Shown here in pieces: positions 41,601 to 53,431 of a stretch of 64,000 nucleotides of DNA. The notes below the pieces were generated by a model. It was not told the DNA's origin, did no database searches, and saw only the letters and a program-made list of their open reading frames with translations. Positions within the stretch are counted from its first letter, which is position 1, and each line of letters opens with the position of its first letter. This stretch comes from Amphibalanus amphitrite (lineage: Eukaryota > Arthropoda > Thecostraca > Balanomorpha > Balanidae). The DNA lies in contig NW_024881536.1 in assembly GCF_019059575.1 (NCBI RefSeq), forward strand, positions 1,054,001 through 1,118,000, read 5' to 3'. The position numbers were made by a program, and so were the translations under genes.

Positions 41601-43318
41601 CCCTCTTTGACCCTCCACCCACGTCCCACACCTATCGGTATCTCCCTTCGCCGGGCCGGTCGGTACGCCTACCTGTGACAAGGTAAGTGATAAGAGGACA
41701 ATCCCCAGTGTACCCCACCCAAACACGTCGGCAGACTGCTGGCCAGCGCCGCGGAACAACCGTCACCCGCGCCACAATCGGCCCCCGCGCACCTGGTGTT
41801 TTTGCTGCACGCGCGCGCGCGCTATCTTTACAGGTGTGTGCCGTGGACGACGTTTGCTGGAAAGCACTCCCTCCACGCCCCCAAAACGAACACACTGGAG
41901 CCGAAAACACGAGCTGAAAGGCTCCAGGGCCGGGCTGGGCACGGTCACCGCCGGTAACTGAGCCGTCTAAGGTGTGTGTGAGCGGGGTACCGATGGTCTT
42001 TGTAGCGCCGAGCGAGTATAGCTCTTCGCCTTTGACCTCCTCGGGCGCAGTAACAGCGGTCGCTGGGCAGTGGCGAGAAGGTGACAGCGGCGGCAGCGCC
42101 GCGTTTTTAGCGCTCCGTCTGCGGCCGCTGAGAGAACCGAGTGTTTGTGTTGGGAGGGAGCTGTTTAGCGCGCTGACAAGCTCGGATCATCCGGCGTTAC
42201 CATGCGCGAGCCCGGCGCCCGCCCTCCTCACTACCGACCCCAGGGAATTCCGCGAGCAGGATTGGAACGGGCTGGAAGTGCGCCAATTGCCACATAAAAA
42301 CAATTTTTGGACACAATAGTGTCACGGCGGTGGGAGTCGATCCAGATATGTTGTTCAGACATATCGACGTAGGGAAATCATGGCATTAAAAACCGCTTGT
42401 TAATCAATACGATTCGAACATCCTTTGAACTCCTCGGTTGATCTGCCCCTCCAGCAAATAGGTATTTGTCCCCAAACTGCTGAAATGTAAATACCGAGGC
42501 TGCGCGCCTGCCGTTGCTGCCCAGACGTTGCTCTCTCGATGACGTCATTGGTGCACTGGTGAGCTGGAGGCGGCGACCTCTGATCAGTGGTCCCAGGGGG
42601 ATGGAGGGGTGAGGCGTGTGTCAGGACCACGGACCGCTACAGATATACATTACACTGGAGTCTGGACCTGCCCGCTCCCCGGGGAAAATGGTCCCGTTCG
42701 GTCGGGCCTGAGAGAGCCGCTGACGAGCGCATTTTCATGGACGACATGCGACGACCACTGTCCCAGAGTGTTTCCAAGTCATTGGTCGCGATTGCCTGAG
42801 TTGTGTCGAGAATCAAAAGCTTTAAGGGTCGTGTGAGCACTGTTTGACAGCAGCAGTTTGACGTCAGCAGTTATATAAAATTAAAATATCATGGTTTCTG
42901 TTATCTGTCACGGAACAATGTCCCGTGACCCGTAGCCGATAAGAAGTTGTCAAGATGGATATGATACAACCTGTCTCACATCACATATTCCTAAAATATT
43001 TAACATTTAGCTGACATTGGCCGCAACCAAATTCAAAAGTGTGGGAAACAAATGCTTCCTCGAAAAGCTCGCCATAAATTACACGCATCGTTGTCTGCAG
43101 CGTGCATCTGTTCGTTTGAGTTATTCGCAGCATTCCATGGCCACAGCGCACCGCCGGCTGTTACTAAATTATCGTCGCCGCGGCCTGTGGCGGGAGCGTT
43201 CACCGGTCCGTGTTTATTCTCTGGGCGTCATTCATCATCTGTGACGTCATAAATCGCACCGAACAATCCACATGTGTCTGCGCAGTCGACAAACACAGGG
43301 ACACGCAGGGCGTCGGTC
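38691..43318. other. Long intergenic stretch without a recognised gene
   Basis: Alternating GC-rich patches (38690-38990, 39640-40000, 40370-40620, 41690-42290) and AT-rich DNA. Short frames on both strands lack recognisable domains. A CGCGCG run lies at 41808-41822 and a C-run at 40993-41006. Individual exons of host genes could hide here, but I cannot support any. Confidence 0.4.
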
Positions 43319-43467
43319 TCTCCCTCCCCTCCTAAAGAGACAGTAGACGGGGTGGGCGTCGGCCCCTCCCTCCCCGCCTAAAGATGTAGTAGACGGGTGG
43401 GCAGCGGCCCCTCCCTCCCCGCCTCAAGAGACAGTGGACGGGTGGGCGGCGGACCCTCCCTTCCCGC
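43319..43467. repeat. 45-47-bp minisatellite, interrupted by a TTAA MITE
   Basis: Units beginning CTCCCTCCCC and containing CTAAAGAGACAGTAGACGGG start near 43319, 43366 and 43411, with a partial unit near 43455. The array resumes right of the MITE at 44408-44450 with AAAGAGACAGTAGAGGCGGG. Confidence 0.85.
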
Positions 43468-44411
43468 TTAACCCTCGCCCGTAAACGGTGTTTTGCCACC
43501 TTCGCCCATGCAGGGGGGGGGGGGGGTTGGTGCGACCCCCCCTGGCGTTTGAAAACGAAGCGTCGTAGAGCTTAGCGGAAAAGACCAACGGATTGCTCTC
43601 AGCGAGATCTCGCGATTGGTGGTATATGTTTTGGTCCTAGGTCAACATTTGACCTACTTATGACCGGTGAAAGGTCAAATTTTCGGAAAAATCTAACTTT
43701 TTCAGATATCCGCGCCGACTGCGTCAAAACGGTAAGAGATATCGACTTGAAACCTTCACTATCGTGATCCGTGATCAATTCTCTATCGTTTGGTGTGTAT
43801 TTCGATGTCATAACTCTAAAAATAATGCGTTGGGAGCATCGGAAGTCTGCAAGGTCATTTGTGCATATTTGTGCATTGGGTCACGTCAGGCGTGTGACGT
43901 CACTGACCTGACTCTGACCCAAAATGAACTACAAGAAACAACCGACGATGCCTGAAATGGATAGCAAATTCGAATTCAGGGCATTAAAATACCCCGAAAA
44001 GGCATACAAGTGCAAGAAGTCATTACAGGTCAACCGAGGTCACTGACCTTACCTTGACCTTTAGTGACCTTCAAAATGTCAACGGACATTGTGCCAATGT
44101 CAAATCAGCCAGTTGTGATTCTATTCTAAAACATTCATCAGTGCGTCAGGTCAGTCGGCATTTATACCAATGTGAAGCAATCTCCAATTTAGCGTAAATC
44201 TGGCCGGAGGTTGTTCCCTTTATGACGTCTCATAACTCCGTGACCTGACATGACTTTGACAAAAAAAGTACCAAACGTTGCGCAAAGGATGCCCCAAAGG
44301 GTACTAAAAAATTTGAGCAGGCTATCTGAAACGGTTCGGCGTGTAGCTAAGAAAACCCTCAGGGGGGGGGATTGCACCAACCCCCCCCCCCCCTACATGG
44401 GCGAGGGTTAA
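43468..44411. mobile_element. TTAA-flanked piggyBac-like MITE, 936 bp
   Basis: TTAA at 43468-43471 and 44408-44411, with ends CCCTCGCCC and GGGCGAGGG. Subterminal G-run/C-run hairpins have cores TTGGTGCGA and TTGCACCAA. Non-coding, with AGGTCA/TGACCT words (43636-43675, 44028-44075). It interrupts a unit of the flanking minisatellite. Confidence 0.88.
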
Positions 44412-44979
44412 AGAGACAGTAGAGGCGGGGTGGGCGGCGGTCGCTCTCCGCCTGGGTGGTAGGCGGGGCCATGGCGGGGTGGCCCACCCCTGTGTTCAGC
44501 TGTGTCGCCCACCGGTCTGAGCCCTCCGTCTGTCTCCGTCAGGACGAGTCCATCAGGCCCCGTGTCTCGCCCGGTCCCACCCTCTGAACGCACCGCCGTG
44601 CCGCTCTCCGGCCGGTGAGAAATGACCACTTATGTTCAGCGACGTGTTGCGACTTGTTTATTTGACTGCAACGGCGCAGAGGTCAGCTGGCTTTGTAATC
44701 GATTACCGTCTTAGGGTATACAATAAACACAGTGGCTCTGGCCCCGCGATGGGTCAAAATCAACAAAACATGACTTTGAAGGTGAAATAGTATTTTTTGG
44801 TCCCGTTGTAAAACGATGTAAATATTACATGTAAGTATTGAGTAGACTGTACGTGAAACCCGACCTCGTATCCCTAGCCCTTGCGTAGGTGGTTTCGACA
44901 TCCATGGGAAAATTTCACGCTTCTTATAGATAGGTGATCGGAACAATTTTATTGAGAAAATTGTTCAGCTTGTCAATTT
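44412..44979. other. Intergenic, nothing recognised beyond the minisatellite tail
   Basis: The first 40 bp belong to the interrupted minisatellite; the rest has no feature I can support. Confidence 0.45.
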
Positions 44980-46021
44980 TTATTCCTCGCCCTGGCAGGG
45001 CATTTTTCATAACACGGCCTGGCAGGGGGGGGGGGGTCGATGCGACCCCCTCTCGCGATTGGCTCCTATGGCACCTAGAAACACCAAATTTGGTAGGTAG
45101 GTGGGCCCCCTAGAGTTCTCGCCCCTGTGCAAATTTGGTTGCTCTAGGTCAATATTCAGGGGGTTTTGGGGGTATAAATGTAAAAATTTCGCTAAAAACA
45201 AGCCAAAAGTTTTTCGTTTATAACTTTTGATCTAATTAAGATAGAGCAAAACGAAAAGGGCCAGTGAACTCAGCACGTCAAGGCGCGTCGAATGATATAC
45301 TTTTTTCTTGCTTAAGTGTACTTAAAGTTTTTCTTAAATTTTAAGTAAACTTAAATTAATAAATTAAGTTCAAGTTAACCAAATCGCATCATATCGCATA
45401 TCATTCGATTCGGCTGATCACCAGGAACACAATGATACCATTTTTTAAAACTCTAGCGTCATTATGTGCGAAGTTATTGGCAAAAACATCATTTGACCTC
45501 AGTTGACCTCATTTGACCTGACCCATGGATAAGTACACCAAACAAAGAAGCACCAAGTGACCTGCTGTTAAGTACTGTGGTTTCAAGGCACAAAAGTGAT
45601 AGAACGAAGCGGATATCTCCAGTATTTTCCGAATTTAGTATTTTCCCATACATAGGCTTAACATTACGACGTAATGACCTCTAACTGACCTCAGGTCAGT
45701 GACCTCAAAAAACCCGAACTATATGTTATACAACTCGGTGATCTTAGCACATCCTGACAGTTTGAAGGAAATCAGTCCAAAACTGTGAGTTGGACAGGTG
45801 CAAAAAGAAAACTGAAATTTGACCATGACCTTGTACCGGTTTTTCTGACCTGGTGACCTGACCCAAGGTCACCTGGACCTGAAATTTTCAGGCCATATGT
45901 AAAAAGGTTGCCCCATAGGCTGTGCCAAATTTGGCGGCGCTGCGCGCCGCCGTTTTTACGCTATCTTCGAAAAACCTTAGGGGGGGTCGCATCGACCCCC
46001 CCCTGCCAGGGCGAGGGTTAT
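44980..46021. mobile_element. piggyBac-like MITE in a TTAT-like site
   Basis: The ends (T)CCTCGCCCTGGCAGGG and CCCTGCCAGGGCGAGGG are inverted repeats, and the flanks read TTAT (44980-44983 and 46018-46021) instead of TTAA. Subterminal hairpins have core TCGATGCGA, mirrored at the right. The palindrome GGCGGCGCTGCGCGCCGCC lies near 45933. About 1034 bp, non-coding, with many TGACCT words. Confidence 0.75.
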
Positions 46022-46969
46022 TCCACCTTTGCAGTTTTTCGCAGATATCTCAAAAATGGCATCGTGGAGCGCCGCCATTAGGTGGCACACCCGTTGATGC
46101 ATTTTTGCACATGTTGTAAAAAATAATATCCAAGTCGCTCAAGGTCAGACCTCCAGGTCCAGGTCATCCCTAATGACCTCACCAGTCACCTCAGAAAAAG
46201 TTAGAATGTTCATCATATAGCTACGCCGAGTGAACGATCACTTTGACTAGCTTTTAGCGAATGATGAGAAAAACAGTATGTATGAAATGTACATCTCGGT
46301 AATTTTTTATCTGTGACCTATAGCGTAAGGTCAATTTTGCGACCTCTCCATCAAATGGGAGAAAATGGGAGAATGGGAGAAAATTGGAAGGCACCCATTT
46401 TGGACGAATGTCATTCTAAACACTCTCAAAGGCATCGGTTTACAGGTAAAAATGACACCCTGAATTGGAAAATTGCACCCTTGACCCCTCCTAATGTCCA
46501 CATATTTTTTTCGCTATAACTTGGTAAAAAAAAGAGGCATCGATCTAAAATTTGGTATGTGAATAGAAGTTGTAGGGGATATCACATATATTCCGGTTTT
46601 TCGAATATCGATTTTTTTTGGCTATTAGATTAAAAAAAGATGTTTTTTTTTGGGGGGGGGGGTTAAAATTCCTAAACCTCGAATTTTCGAGATAGCAGTT
46701 TTGTAAGCCCTATAGTAATTTTACACCTTTCACGTCTTGAACGTTTTGCTGTACCTATCTTCAAAGCTGTAAGCGTGATAGGTCTTCCCGCGAAACCTTT
46801 TTTCGTTCGAAAACGGCAGAACATGACGTCACTCTGACGTCATTTGCGGCCAACCTATCATAGCCTTTGAAACATTTGGTCACAATGTGTAAAATTGATG
46901 CCCGGGAGGGTACTGAAAGTTTGGTGACAATCGGCGCAGCGGCTCTGGAGATATATCTGGAGATATATT

Positions 46970-47062
<93 letters not shown>

Positions 47063-47148
47063 ATATATATATATATATATCGGAAAGTCTGGAGGGAGGG
47101 GGGCAAAAGATAGCCCCCCCCCCCCGCCCCCACCAGCACTCGGGTTAA
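46022..47148. mobile_element. Relic of a TTAA-type element, left end lost
   Basis: The right end CACTCGGGTTAA with a C-run (47114-47130) has the usual terminal plan. The interior has the style of the family: a GCGCCGCC word near 46069, G-run at 46651-46662, and AGGTCA words at 46141-46190. No matching left TIR was found, so it is truncated, and an (AT)n tract lies inside. Confidence 0.5.
46973..47080. repeat. (AT)n microsatellite
   Basis: About 108 bp of almost pure AT alternation, with one ACC interruption at 47059-47061. Open frames of repeated Ile-Tyr across it are artefacts. Confidence 0.97.
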
Positions 47149-48811
47149 GATGTATCATTTCCTAAAACGCGGGCAATTTACCCCACTTTCCCCTACATGT
47201 TCAGAAATCAGAATTCGCTGGGTAAGGCGGGGGAACTGGAACTGAACTGTATTGCAGGGCTGATCATTACCACAAAAACGCTAGTATCAAAATCAATGTA
47301 GGGTCAAAAGAAAGCCGAGGTATTTTTGCTCCCAATTGTTCCCTTTCTAACATCTTAGTTGCTAATGATTTACTGCAATGATTAGTTTGGTAAATTATTT
47401 ATTCAGCATTGCTCTCATATGTGTAACCTGTAGTGTAACATTCTCGAATATATTCGCACTCCATACGTAGCATTGGTATCTAACATTTTACGGTAGTTCT
47501 TCCCCGAATCACCCCGCCGTCAGGGGGTTGTGACCCGATGACATGACTCATTTGCCGCCCGGGTCTGAAATGGGTCCCGGAGGACGACGGGAGCGACGGG
47601 GGTCGCCGTGACGCTCCCACACAGACTCTCTATTATCAGCACCCCTGCCCGGGAGCCGCCGGGGCCGCCGCCTTTTTCCATTGTAATTGGATGAAGTGAA
47701 ACATCGTAATTTACTGTCGCACCTCCCCTGCTCCAGGTCTCGTTTTACAATGGTGCAATCAGTCGGGTGATTCTACATCTCTATACAGAGAGGTCTGTGT
47801 GCCGGGCCGGAAAGGGGGTCCGGTGGCTAACTGCCGCGACTGAGATCGGCGGGTGGTTTTGGATAACGCTGCACCGTTAGCGGCGCGGTTATGGATTCAG
47901 CTTCTGAACTCCCCAATATATCCACACACTGGTAGAGATGTAGTTTGACGATTGATATCAGCAAGGAAAGTGTGAAAACCGTTTGTGACATATCGATAAT
48001 GCATTCAATGGAGACCCGATCCTGCGACCGGTTACATCAGGTCTCATTTACCTACGTCTTCGGTCTTTCGTGGCAAAGGAGCTGTCTCACACTTCAGACG
48101 AACCATGACTCGGACCCCTCGACGGGCGACTCCCCAACAGCGACCACATGCAGCGAACCGTGCCCGTGCGGGGCAGTCTCCGCTGCAGGAGAAGCGGCGC
48201 TCACCATATAGGTCATGGGGAGGGAGAGGGGATGTACATAGACGGAGTGCAGCGGCAGAGAGGAGAGCTGACTGGAAACTCCTGACCGAGAGGACAACTT
48301 GTCCGAGCGGCACTGGTGACCAATGGAGGGGAAATTATTGATTGGGGGAGTCGGGTGACATGGCTGGATGATTGTGTGTGGGTTTAGCCTTTACGCATTT
48401 CATGCTCTTTTATGAAGTCGACCGCGGGTCTCCGAATCCTTACTTTCAGCAGACAAACACGCTCGTTCCATAGTGCACTGGCCTTGTATTGGAGCTGACG
48501 CTAAACGGAGCAATGCAGAGCGGCTTCCGAAAATACGGCCTAACTACGAGATACCGAAAATCACAAACATAATAATTAGACAGGCAACCAATAAACATTC
48601 CACAAATAATCAGAAAATAACTGCACGGATAGTTCCGCGGACATAGCTCACTCACCTACACGGTGCCACCTAGCGTCCCTCCAAATGTCGGGCGTTTGAA
48701 TCGCTGCCGTGGCATCGTCACCGGACAAAGTGTGCTGCGCACGGCCAACTGGCCACCTTTCCAGCGGCTGTGGGCCGACTCCAGAGCCGCCTGGCCGAGT
48801 GGCAGCAGCGC
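47149..48811. other. Intergenic between a TTAA relic and the receptor gene
   Basis: Mixed DNA with a GC-rich patch at 47510-47700. No frame with a recognisable domain. It lies downstream of the receptor gene and should hold its 3' UTR, but I saw no clear minus-strand polyadenylation signal. Confidence 0.4.
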
Positions 48812-50095
48812 TCAGGCAGGTGTCGGGCACGCCGTCTCCTGCGCCTGCTGAAACTGAGACATGATCATGTAGGACGTGTACACGATGTTAAGCACGGCAA
48901 GTGCCAGCGGCCGGTGCAGTCGGAACAGGCCCAGGTCGCCGGCCGTGCCCAGGTCGCGCTCCAGCTCGGCCAGGTAGCGGCGCCGCTGCCGGTCGGCCGG
49001 GCCGGCCGGGCGCGTCTCCAGGCGCAGCAGGCGGCGCTGCGCGTCACCCAGCGGCTGCAGGAGCTGCTGGCCGGCCTCAGCGGGCGCCAGCAGCACCGTG
49101 ACTGCAGCCAGCGCCTGCAGAGCCGGCGGCGCGACACGCAGCAGCGGCTGGCCGCGGCCGCTGGTCACGGTGTTCGTCACGCCCCAGCCCAGCAGACAGC
49201 TGGAGATGATGGCCGTGAGGAGGGCGGCCGTCATGGCGCAGGTGACGGCCGCGCCGCCGGCCGAGAGCAGCTGTCGGTGCGCGTCCACCAGCCGCTGGTG
49301 CTGCGCGCGCAGCTGCCGCAGCCGCTCGGCCAGCTGCGGCTGCTCGGGGTGCAGCTGGCGCAGCTGCTCGAGCACGCAGCGCAGACCGGCGGCGCAGAGG
49401 AGGCTGATCAGCAGCAGCTGTCCGGATACCATGACGTAGCTGACGCTCATGACGAACCGTCCGGGCGCCAGCAGCAGGTACCAGCCGCAGTGACGCAGGC
49501 CCAGCACCGCCGGACAGCCCGTCCCGCGCCTCAGCAGGTCCAGGGCCGCCTCCACAGCAGCCAGCAGAGACAGCAGCGTCAGCAGGCCGACCGACAGACG
49601 GCGGAAACGGCGCAGCCGCGACGCAAATGTGGCCGACTCCACGGCGATCGCTTCAGTGACGGATCGCAGCTGACTGAGAACGTCCCCTACTTTCCGTCCT
49701 GTGACGCCGGCGTTCAGGAACACGGCCGTGACGCGGAGGAGCGGGCCCAGGCCGTACCCCTCGGTCTGTACGAAAGCCTTGAACGGACCGCGCTTCTGGG
49801 AGAGCTCCGACAGAACGGAGAGGTACGGAATCGTGTGGGCGATCACACTGACCAGGAGGGTGGCATGCAGAAGGACAGCGTACGCCCGCCAGAGCCTGCC
49901 GGCCCAGGCCGCCCTCCCGGACTCCGTGCTGACGTTCAGCTGTCCCAGGAGGCGCTGGAAGCCGACCAGTGGCGAGATAGCGCTGATAAACACCTGGTCC
50001 GACTGCTTGGACTGACCTGACTGGACTGGCAGGACGGACATGCTGGAGCTGAGCTGGAGATCTCTCAAAGATACCTCTCTAGGACAGCTGTACAC
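48812..50095 (-). CDS. Gustatory-receptor-family (7tm_7) chemoreceptor
   Basis: 427 codons in one open exon, close to the usual 350-450 residues of arthropod gustatory receptors. Hydrophobic segments lie at about 71-95, 113-131, 166-188, 204-238, 281-310, 324-340 and 395-414, giving the seven expected helices. The last contains VYTSYMIMSQF (406-416), a good version of the family TYxxxxxQF signature. A Gln/Arg/Leu-rich loop (241-280) separates helices 4 and 5, as is usual. There is no signal peptide. Such proteins are ligand-gated cation channels of chemosensory neurons, with the N-terminus inside the cell. The start at 50095 is chosen as the first ATG; another ATG lies at about 50041, and an upstream intron cannot be excluded. 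Most relatives have introns near the C-terminus, so the undivided exon is notable. The ligand is unknown. Confidence 0.8.
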   Translation of the reverse strand: MYSCPREVSLRDLQLSSSMSVLPVQSGQSKQSDQVFISAISPLVGFQRLLGQLNVSTESGRAAWAGRLWRAYAVLLHATLLVSVIAHTIPYLSVLSELSQKRGPFKAFVQTEGYGLGPLLRVTAVFLNAGVTGRKVGDVLSQLRSVTEAIAVESATFASRLRRFRRLSVGLLTLLSLLAAVEAALDLLRRGTGCPAVLGLRHCGWYLLLAPGRFVMSVSYVMVSGQLLLISLLCAAGLRCVLEQLRQLHPEQPQLAERLRQLRAQHQRLVDAHRQLLSAGGAAVTCAMTAALLTAIISSCLLGWGVTNTVTSGRGQPLLRVAPPALQALAAVTVLLAPAEAGQQLLQPLGDAQRRLLRLETRPAGPADRQRRRYLAELERDLGTAGDLGLFRLHRPLALAVLNIVYTSYMIMSQFQQAQETACPTPA

Positions 50096-50905
50096 ACGGA
50101 CCTGCAGTGACGTCTAATGACTGGCCAGTGTAGCTCTCAGCTCGGATATGCCAGTGGGAGAGCTGTGGTCGGCCTAGTGAGCTCGCGGTCCTTCAGCGGC
50201 CGCGTCAGACAAGGTAAGGAGCTCCGGTCGCGCGGCGCCTCTGGGAAGGCCAACATTGACCGGCCGAAGTGCATGTAAACGAACGTCACTGATCATTAGT
50301 GCCGTACATAAGGCATCCTTTTGAAAGGCTTCATAGTGGTGATGCTGCCAGCCGTAGCTTGGCGTAGAATGGAAGTAACGAGGCATGTTTCGTGGACAGG
50401 CATTACCTTTTCATCAATAGGCTGGTATCAACTACCTTCATGCTGTGGTGCATGAATGATAGGCGAATAGAATGAAGTGCACGGTATATGGTCATGTCTA
50501 TGGAAACGTGGTGTAGCGCTATGTCCGTCAATGTTGGTATATTATAGTACCTCTGGCCAAAAAAATGTTAAATGTTCAGAGCATTGATTGCCTAAGGACG
50601 ACAAGTTATTGGCAGGCCAAGGAATGATGCTATCGACTGTGCTCCATACATTTACTGTGTAAGGGCTCAACCTTGAATTGATGCGAGCTGCTGTAATTTT
50701 CTCATGGCTTTTATTCATAAGCCGTGCTGCTGGGCTGGGCCCCATCTGTCGGGCCCTGCCAATTCACTCACCTTCATCAATATATTAATAAAAAAACACA
50801 ACTCTAACGAATAGTGTTTGTCTTTTCAAACAACCTGCGGTTACCTTTACTCGTATAATAGGACATGCTACTAGTACTATTCAGTCATTTATTCAGACTA
50901 CATAG
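50096..50905. other. Upstream flank of the receptor gene
   Basis: No gene recognised. It presumably contains the receptor promoter. No clear TATA box was found on the minus strand. Confidence 0.4.
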
Positions 50906-50943
50906 TTGGTTAGTTAGTTAGTAGTTAGTTAGTAGTTAGTTAA
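50906..50943. repeat. Short TTAG-type tandem repeat
   Basis: TTAGT/GTTAGTAG units in about 38 bp. It ends in TTAA (50940-50943), followed by CCCGTGCCCCGCTGGGG, which resembles a piggyBac-like MITE left end. No matching right end was seen. Confidence 0.7.
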
Positions 50944-51057
50944 CCCGTGCCCCGCTGGGGGTCATGGATTTCCACCTGGGGAGGGGAGGGAATATTGGAA
51001 CGCCATCCCCTTCTAACTCGGCTCCTGGGCCACGCAACGATACGGGGAAGGCAGCTT

Positions 51058-51209
51058 CAGTGGCGGATCCAGGGGGGCAAAATGGGCATTTGCCCCCCCC
51101 CAAACGGCATGATTTTAACATTACGCCTATGGACGATGCATGGAAAGAATCGATAAATTTTTATGGTTTGCCCCCCCCCCCCCAAACCTCTGAGCTGGAT
51201 CCGCCTCTG
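51058..51209. mobile_element. hAT-type MITE, 152 bp
   Basis: The ends CAGTGGCGGATCCAG and CTGGATCCGCCTCTG are inverted, and the 8-bp duplication GGCAGCTT lies at 51050-51057 and 51210-51217. Internal C-runs near both ends. Non-coding. Confidence 0.93.
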
Positions 51210-51217
51210 GGCAGCTT

Positions 51218-51634
51218 CGAGAGTGTCAAAAATGAGGAAATTACTTTGGTCACTTTTTTGCTCAGGGTAAAGATTAAGTCATCAGATTGAAAACCAAATT
51301 TCGCCGATTTCCAGGTCGAATGTCAACAATTTTCAACATGCCGACGCATAGCTCGAAGCTAATAGAGCTACAGCGCCTTTGAAAGGCACATTTCATAGCC
51401 CTTTAACGGTTTTTCTAAATACTTACTTATGCCAGATTTAATTATACATTATTTATTTACTTCTCAGAATCGCCGACGGGATGGCCCATTGATTCATTAT
51501 TTAAAATCTGTACATAAATGCACAGAAACATTCGTACGCAAATCATACACATCGTTTACACACTAACATTAAAATCCTGACACAAGCTAAAGGGATTGTA
51601 GGCATGCAAAATCGATGCAAAGGTAAAAGGACTG
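51218..51634. other. Intergenic, nothing recognised
   Basis: AT-rich spacer between a hAT MITE and a TTAA element. Confidence 0.45.
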
Positions 51635-51750
51635 TTAACACGCGCACTGCAGTTTTCAACCCCCCCCCCCCCTCTGGTTTTTTCGCTGTAACTCAAAAAC
51701 CAGTGAAGCTACGACTTTGAAACTTTGTATAGCTGTTCATCAAACAATTT

Positions 51751-51957
51751 GTATATGTTACAGGCAAAGTGAAAACTCGGGCAATTTGCAAAATGCCTGA
51801 CTGGCTGGGCATTTTGCAAAATGCCCAGGCAATTTGCAAAATGCCTGACCGGCCAGGCACTTTGCAAAATGCCTAGGCAGTTTGCAAACTGCCTGGCCCA
51901 CCAGGCATTTTGCAAACTGCCTGAAATTATTTTCTCAGGCAGTTTGCAAAATGTCTG
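51751..51957. repeat. Array of GGCATTTTGCAAAATGCC palindromes, left copy
   Basis: Back-to-back perfect or near-perfect palindromes with cores TTTTGCAAAA or GTTTGCAAAC, separated by short linkers such as TGACCGGCCA. The outer flank GTATATGTTACAGGC is mirrored at 54569-54583. Confidence 0.9.
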
Positions 51958-52077
51958 ACATCGAACTCACACCAGCGACGATGCGTAAGCATCATTGTAA
52001 GTGCCGCCAACAGGGGTTAATCACAAGCGATACGCACCAAGTGGGAGGACACACAGTGAGACATTCTCCGGGTACCG

Positions 52078-53431
52078 CACGGTTCGTCGGAAGGTCATCT
52101 CAGGCTCAAAAGAAACGATATATACCATTCGAAAGCTGACGGTGAGCTGAATCCAAAAATGTATTTTTTTTATAAAAATCGATCGATGGCCTTTTTTGAA
52201 AATTGCGTTTTTGTAAAAACTTAATAATCTTTTATTCAACGGGCTGTCCCGGACATTCTTGAAAACATAAACATGTATTTTTGAGTTCCAGTGAAAGCTG
52301 AACGCCAAAAGAACAATATTTAGCGAAGCAATATTTCCAAACGTTAATATGCGTCTCCCACAGCCGAAAATAAGGCGCAATCACACAGCTCAGTGTCACG
52401 ATGGACCAAAGTCAGCCACACAGAATCGTGAAATGACCCTTATCGACTCGCAGACCCGGCGCTCTCGGCCCGCCTGACCGGTCACGGAAAGAACGTTCGG
52501 CTCTCGTTCTACTAAACAAATGTCATATTTGTCAGTTTAACTGTCCACATCGCTATTAAAGTTATTCAGGATACCTGTGAAGAAAATTCATTGTTCTGCT
52601 CGATTTACAACATGCTTTAATTTACATTTTTCTTATGCATGTTTTGTTCCATCCAGCTGCGATCAGTGCCCGCGCAGGGAGAGTGAGCGGGGTTTCACTG
52701 TCAGAGGCTGTACTGGTGACAGCTGCTCGGCTGTGCGACCGGTCAAAGGTTACCCTGCCCCGCCGGGCGCTACCCCCACTCCACCCGAGCTGAGGCCGGT
52801 GCAGCCTCTGACATTTCAGCGCGGCCAATTTTCCTTATATGGGCATGATACCAAGCTCAATTGAGCAAAGTAGACATGAACAAATGCAAATTAATGCATG
52901 ATGTGAGGATGACGAAACAATGAATTTTCTTCACAGGTATCCTGAATAACTTTAATAGCGATGTGGACATTTAAACTGACAAATATGACATTTGTTTAGT
53001 AGAACGAGAGCCGAACGTTCTTTCCGTGGCCGGTCAGGCGGGCTTAGAGCGCCGGGTCTGCGAGTCGATAAGGGTCATTTCACGCTTCTGTGTGGCTGAC
53101 TTTGGTCCATCGTGACACTGAGCTGTGTGATTGCGCCTTATTTTCGGCTGTGGGAGACGCATATTAATGTTTGGAAATGTTGCTTCGCTAAATATTGTTC
53201 TTTTGGCATTCAGCTTTCACTGGAACTCAAAAATACATGTTTATGTTTTCAAGAATGTCCAGGACAGCCCGTTGAATAAAAAATTATTAAGTTTTTACAA
53301 AAACGCAATTTTCAAAAAAGGCCATCGATCGATTTTTATAAAAAATACATTTTTGGATTCAGCTCACCGTCAGCTTTCGAATGGTATATATCGTTTCTTT
53401 TGAGCCTGAGATGACCTTCCGACGAACCGTG
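52078..53431. mobile_element. Foldback element, two 516-518-bp inverted arms
   Basis: Left arm about 52078-52595; right arm about 52916-53431. The arms are near-identical inverted copies, ending CACGGTTCG...CGAACCGTG. ACCG flanks both sides (52074-52077 and 53432-53435), a possible 4-bp duplication. The 320-bp spacer is GC-richer and unlike the arms. Short frames in the two arms (52021-52380 minus, 53131-53403 plus) are mirror copies without a known domain. Confidence 0.85.

Noticed and set aside
46858-47158. Frames encoding long Ile-Tyr runs
   Set aside because: Direct translation of the (AT)n microsatellite on both strands.
48770-50020. 416-codon plus-strand frame rich in Gln, Arg and Ala
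   Set aside because: Antisense shadow of the GC-rich receptor gene. The minus frame has seven hydrophobic segments and the family signature; the plus frame has none.
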